This document shows positions 61,984 through 64,000 of a stretch of DNA of 64,000 nt, in pieces. The notes beneath the pieces were generated by a model. It did not search any database. It was not told the DNA's origin and saw nothing but the letters and a program-made list of their open reading frames with translations. The first letter of the stretch is position 1. Every line of letters starts with the position of its first letter. Both the position numbers and the translations under genes were made by a program. Location of the stretch: positions 1-64,000 of the forward strand of contig OMRP01000003.1 in assembly GCA_900313615.1 (NCBI GenBank). Reading direction: 5' to 3'. This stretch comes from an uncultured Prevotellaceae bacterium. GTDB taxonomy: Bacteria > Bacteroidota > Bacteroidia > Bacteroidales > Bacteroidaceae.

Positions 61984-64000
61984 CTAATAACACAACTTTC
62001 TATAAGGGCAGTTGTTACATCTTTTTTCATCCTGGGTTGGCTCGAAAGATGTTTTGGGGTTAAACATCTCTTCCACCACTTCCTGAAGCTTTTTCATGAA
62101 ATCATCACGATAGATAGCCACATCATCAATGTGTTTTTTCCCTATTTTGAGTATTGGATTGTAATCCATGGCTGCCGCTTTTTGTATAAACAAAAGAGCG
62201 GGACGCACCTTCTGATGCTCTTCATTATGCCATTTGCTGACAATCAATGAATAAATAAATGTCTGTAGGTAATAGTCACTGTGCTTGGAAATGTAATCTT
62301 GGCTAAAGATGGCTTCGACATCGGGTAGGTCGCCTTGGACCTTGCTTCCTGTCTTGTAGTCAAGAACACGCATGTAACGTGTACCATCTTCATCGGTTTC
62401 CTGATCCCAGCGGTCTATCACGCCTCCATATTTCAGATGATGTTCATCGGCGGTGCCGGCAAAGAGGGTTAACTCGTCGTAAACGTCTTTTTCCAAAAAT
62501 TTAATGGTGAAAGGTGCTAATTCTTGGTCCACGTTCAGCAACTGTTTAAGATACTTGATGATGACGGAGCGGTTTAGCAACTGCAATCCGTTATATTCTG
62601 GTACCCTTTTTACATTTCTTTTTATGTTGAAATATTCTTCTTTAAAGGCTTCGTCTACGCATTGTTCAATGATTTCAGGATGGTGAAGCGCATACTCCAC
62701 ATCGCATTTGTCAACGTGGTATTGATGTGGCATCTTAAACTTGTATAAGATTTCAGCAGCCTTATGGAAAATGGAACCAAACATCATGTTGTCTATGTCT
62801 TCGTCGGTATCATTGGGTTCTTTTATGTTGCAAAGATAGTTGTAATAGAAGATGAGCGGACAGCGAAGGTAACGGTTGATGGCTGTGGGCGACAAGGCTT
62901 TCTTCTCGTCGGTGGTGAATCTTTGGCGTAACTTCTCCATGATGACGTCATCTTTCTCAATGGGCTCGGGGCGGAAGTTAAGGGGCTTGATTTCTGTCAA
63001 CAGACTTTTTCGTTCGATGATATGTGTGGCATCGACTAGCATCTGAAGCATGAAACGACTCATCTCTCCACTGTGGCGGTTGTCGGGCACATTACAATAG
63101 ACAAAGGAAACATCTTCGGCGCGTTGTAACATCCTATAGAAATAATAGGAGTAGATGGTTGACTGGTGCTCTGGGGTGGACAGTCCGTAGGCCTGGCGTA
63201 TGACATAAGGAATAAGTGAGGTGCTGCTACTCGCCTTGGGCATGTTCTTTTCGTTGCACGATAATACGAGCAAATGCTTGAAGTCGAGATTGCGGGTCTC
63301 CAACACTCCCATCACCTGTAAACCTACTGCGGGCTCGCCATGGAAAGGAACGGTGGTGGTGTCTACTATTTGGGTGAACAAACGCTGTAAAGTGATGATG
63401 TCTACAGATAAGTCACCGCTATCCATCAACCCTGAAAGACGGTTGAGTATGGTGTATACACGGTAGACGGTTTCTTTCAAAAGTGGGTCGGTTTCTTTTT
63501 GCGTACTTTCGTCGATGGTCTTGCCAAGCAGTTTGATAATGGCTGTTAAGTACGACAACATTTGACGGCTGGATGAATAGGTCTTCGTTTCGTCGTCCTT
63601 GGTGTCAATATCCATGAACAAAAGAGACAGTTTTTCATCGTCTTGCAACTCCTGACGTGTGGGAAAATAACGACGAGCGTTCTGCAATTCTTGCAATAGG
63701 TGGGAGGCTGCTTCTGAAATACAGACAGTTAGGGGGTGTAGCAGAACGTTCTTGACGTAGGTGAGACGGTATTTGTCGGTATTGCGAGGGTGACCGATGG
63801 TTTGCATCTCTATCAAACGCATAACAAAAGAGTATACAGGTGATAGCCGCAAGGGTAGGCCAGAGGTGATGTTGATGGGTCCGGCAGAGGAGGGCATACT
63901 GTGTATTACCGATGGCAACAATGATTCATCGCATAGTACGATGGCTGTGTCTGGACGGGCTGAAGGGGTAGGTGTTGACTTCAACCACGTGTCCACATAA
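61984..64000 (-). CDS. AddB-like PD-(D/E)XK nuclease, 5' part outside the window
   Basis: At least 670 residues; the gene begins beyond 64000. The visible part starts within a helicase-like region (VMGVLETRNLDFKHLLVLSC is the GxxE/RxLxF segment usual for AddB/UvrD-type proteins), then LSPTAINRYLRCPLIFYYNYL with the first cluster Cys, a PD-(D/E)XK core with GGVIDRW and VLDYKTGSK, and the C-terminal CNNCPYRKLC, the rest of the Fe-S cluster set. It would act in double-strand break processing with an AddA-like partner, not seen here. The frame is open to the window end. Confidence 0.85.
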   Translation of the reverse strand, partial: YVDTWLKSTPTPSARPDTAIVLCDESLLPSVIHSMPSSAGPINITSGLPLRLSPVYSFVMRLIEMQTIGHPRNTDKYRLTYVKNVLLHPLTVCISEAASHLLQELQNARRYFPTRQELQDDEKLSLLFMDIDTKDDETKTYSSSRQMLSYLTAIIKLLGKTIDESTQKETDPLLKETVYRVYTILNRLSGLMDSGDLSVDIITLQRLFTQIVDTTTVPFHGEPAVGLQVMGVLETRNLDFKHLLVLSCNEKNMPKASSSTSLIPYVIRQAYGLSTPEHQSTIYSYYFYRMLQRAEDVSFVYCNVPDNRHSGEMSRFMLQMLVDATHIIERKSLLTEIKPLNFRPEPIEKDDVIMEKLRQRFTTDEKKALSPTAINRYLRCPLIFYYNYLCNIKEPNDTDEDIDNMMFGSIFHKAAEILYKFKMPHQYHVDKCDVEYALHHPEIIEQCVDEAFKEEYFNIKRNVKRVPEYNGLQLLNRSVIIKYLKQLLNVDQELAPFTIKFLEKDVYDELTLFAGTADEHHLKYGGVIDRWDQETDEDGTRYMRVLDYKTGSKVQGDLPDVEAIFSQDYISKHSDYYLQTFIYSLIVSKWHNEEHQKVRPALLFIQKAAAMDYNPILKIGKKHIDDVAIYRDDFMKKLQEVVEEMFNPKTSFEPTQDEKRCNNCPYRKLCY

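Overview
The window looks like a chromosomal segment of a Bacteroidales bacterium, most likely Prevotellaceae (Prevotella/Segatella-like). The evidence is: promoters of the Bacteroidetes form (TTTG or TTG, 19-21 bases, TAnnTTTG) in front of many genes; lipoproteins and small secreted proteins with DUF3244 or sorting-domain-like ends; a class III fructose bisphosphatase; a six-gene Rnf complex led by an RseC-like gene; and a tRNA without an encoded CCA. No rRNA, CRISPR array, prophage or recognisable insertion sequence was seen.

Layout. 1-489 is non-coding and carries GC-rich palindromes. 490-14176 is a run of minus-strand genes that reads, in the direction of transcription, purU, hisH, hisA, hisF, hisIE, ftsE-like, lysC, lysA, two glycosyltransferase-like genes, fbp, a TPR/HTH regulator and a small DUF3244 protein. 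Many of the junctions overlap or are very short, so much of it may be one transcript. 14384-22499 is plus-strand: an AraC-type regulator, dipeptidyl peptidase III, a HEAT-repeat protein, Fur, purA, hisS, a truncated pectin esterase fusion and rubrerythrin. 22590-26046 is minus-strand: pgk, a YiiX-like hydrolase and a beta-helix protein. 26236-44432 is plus-strand: threonine aldolase, mazG, a lipoprotein, rnz, a five-gene envelope module (small secreted protein, L,D-transpeptidase, ECF sigma factor, anti-sigma-like protein, Spy-like protein), gyrA, two TPR proteins, a DbpA-like helicase, serC, a serA-like gene, DUF1015 and an IMPACT-family gene.

44433-48048 is a visibly AT-rich accessory island next to a tRNA-Ser gene. 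It holds orphan genes, decayed fragments and two 105-base direct repeats (about 89% identical), each lying 3' of a small plus-strand orphan gene. It is the best candidate here for something undescribed. 48273-50644 (abc-F, engB) is minus-strand. 50883-61882 is plus-strand: a frameshifted PepSY-like gene, DUF445, an oxidoreductase, a DUF1460 protein, a lipoprotein, rseC-rnfBCDGEA and galE. The window ends inside an AddB-like nuclease gene on the minus strand.

A second pattern runs through the core genes: at least five gene junctions carry short tandem arrays with an exact 7-base period, several touching a start or stop codon.
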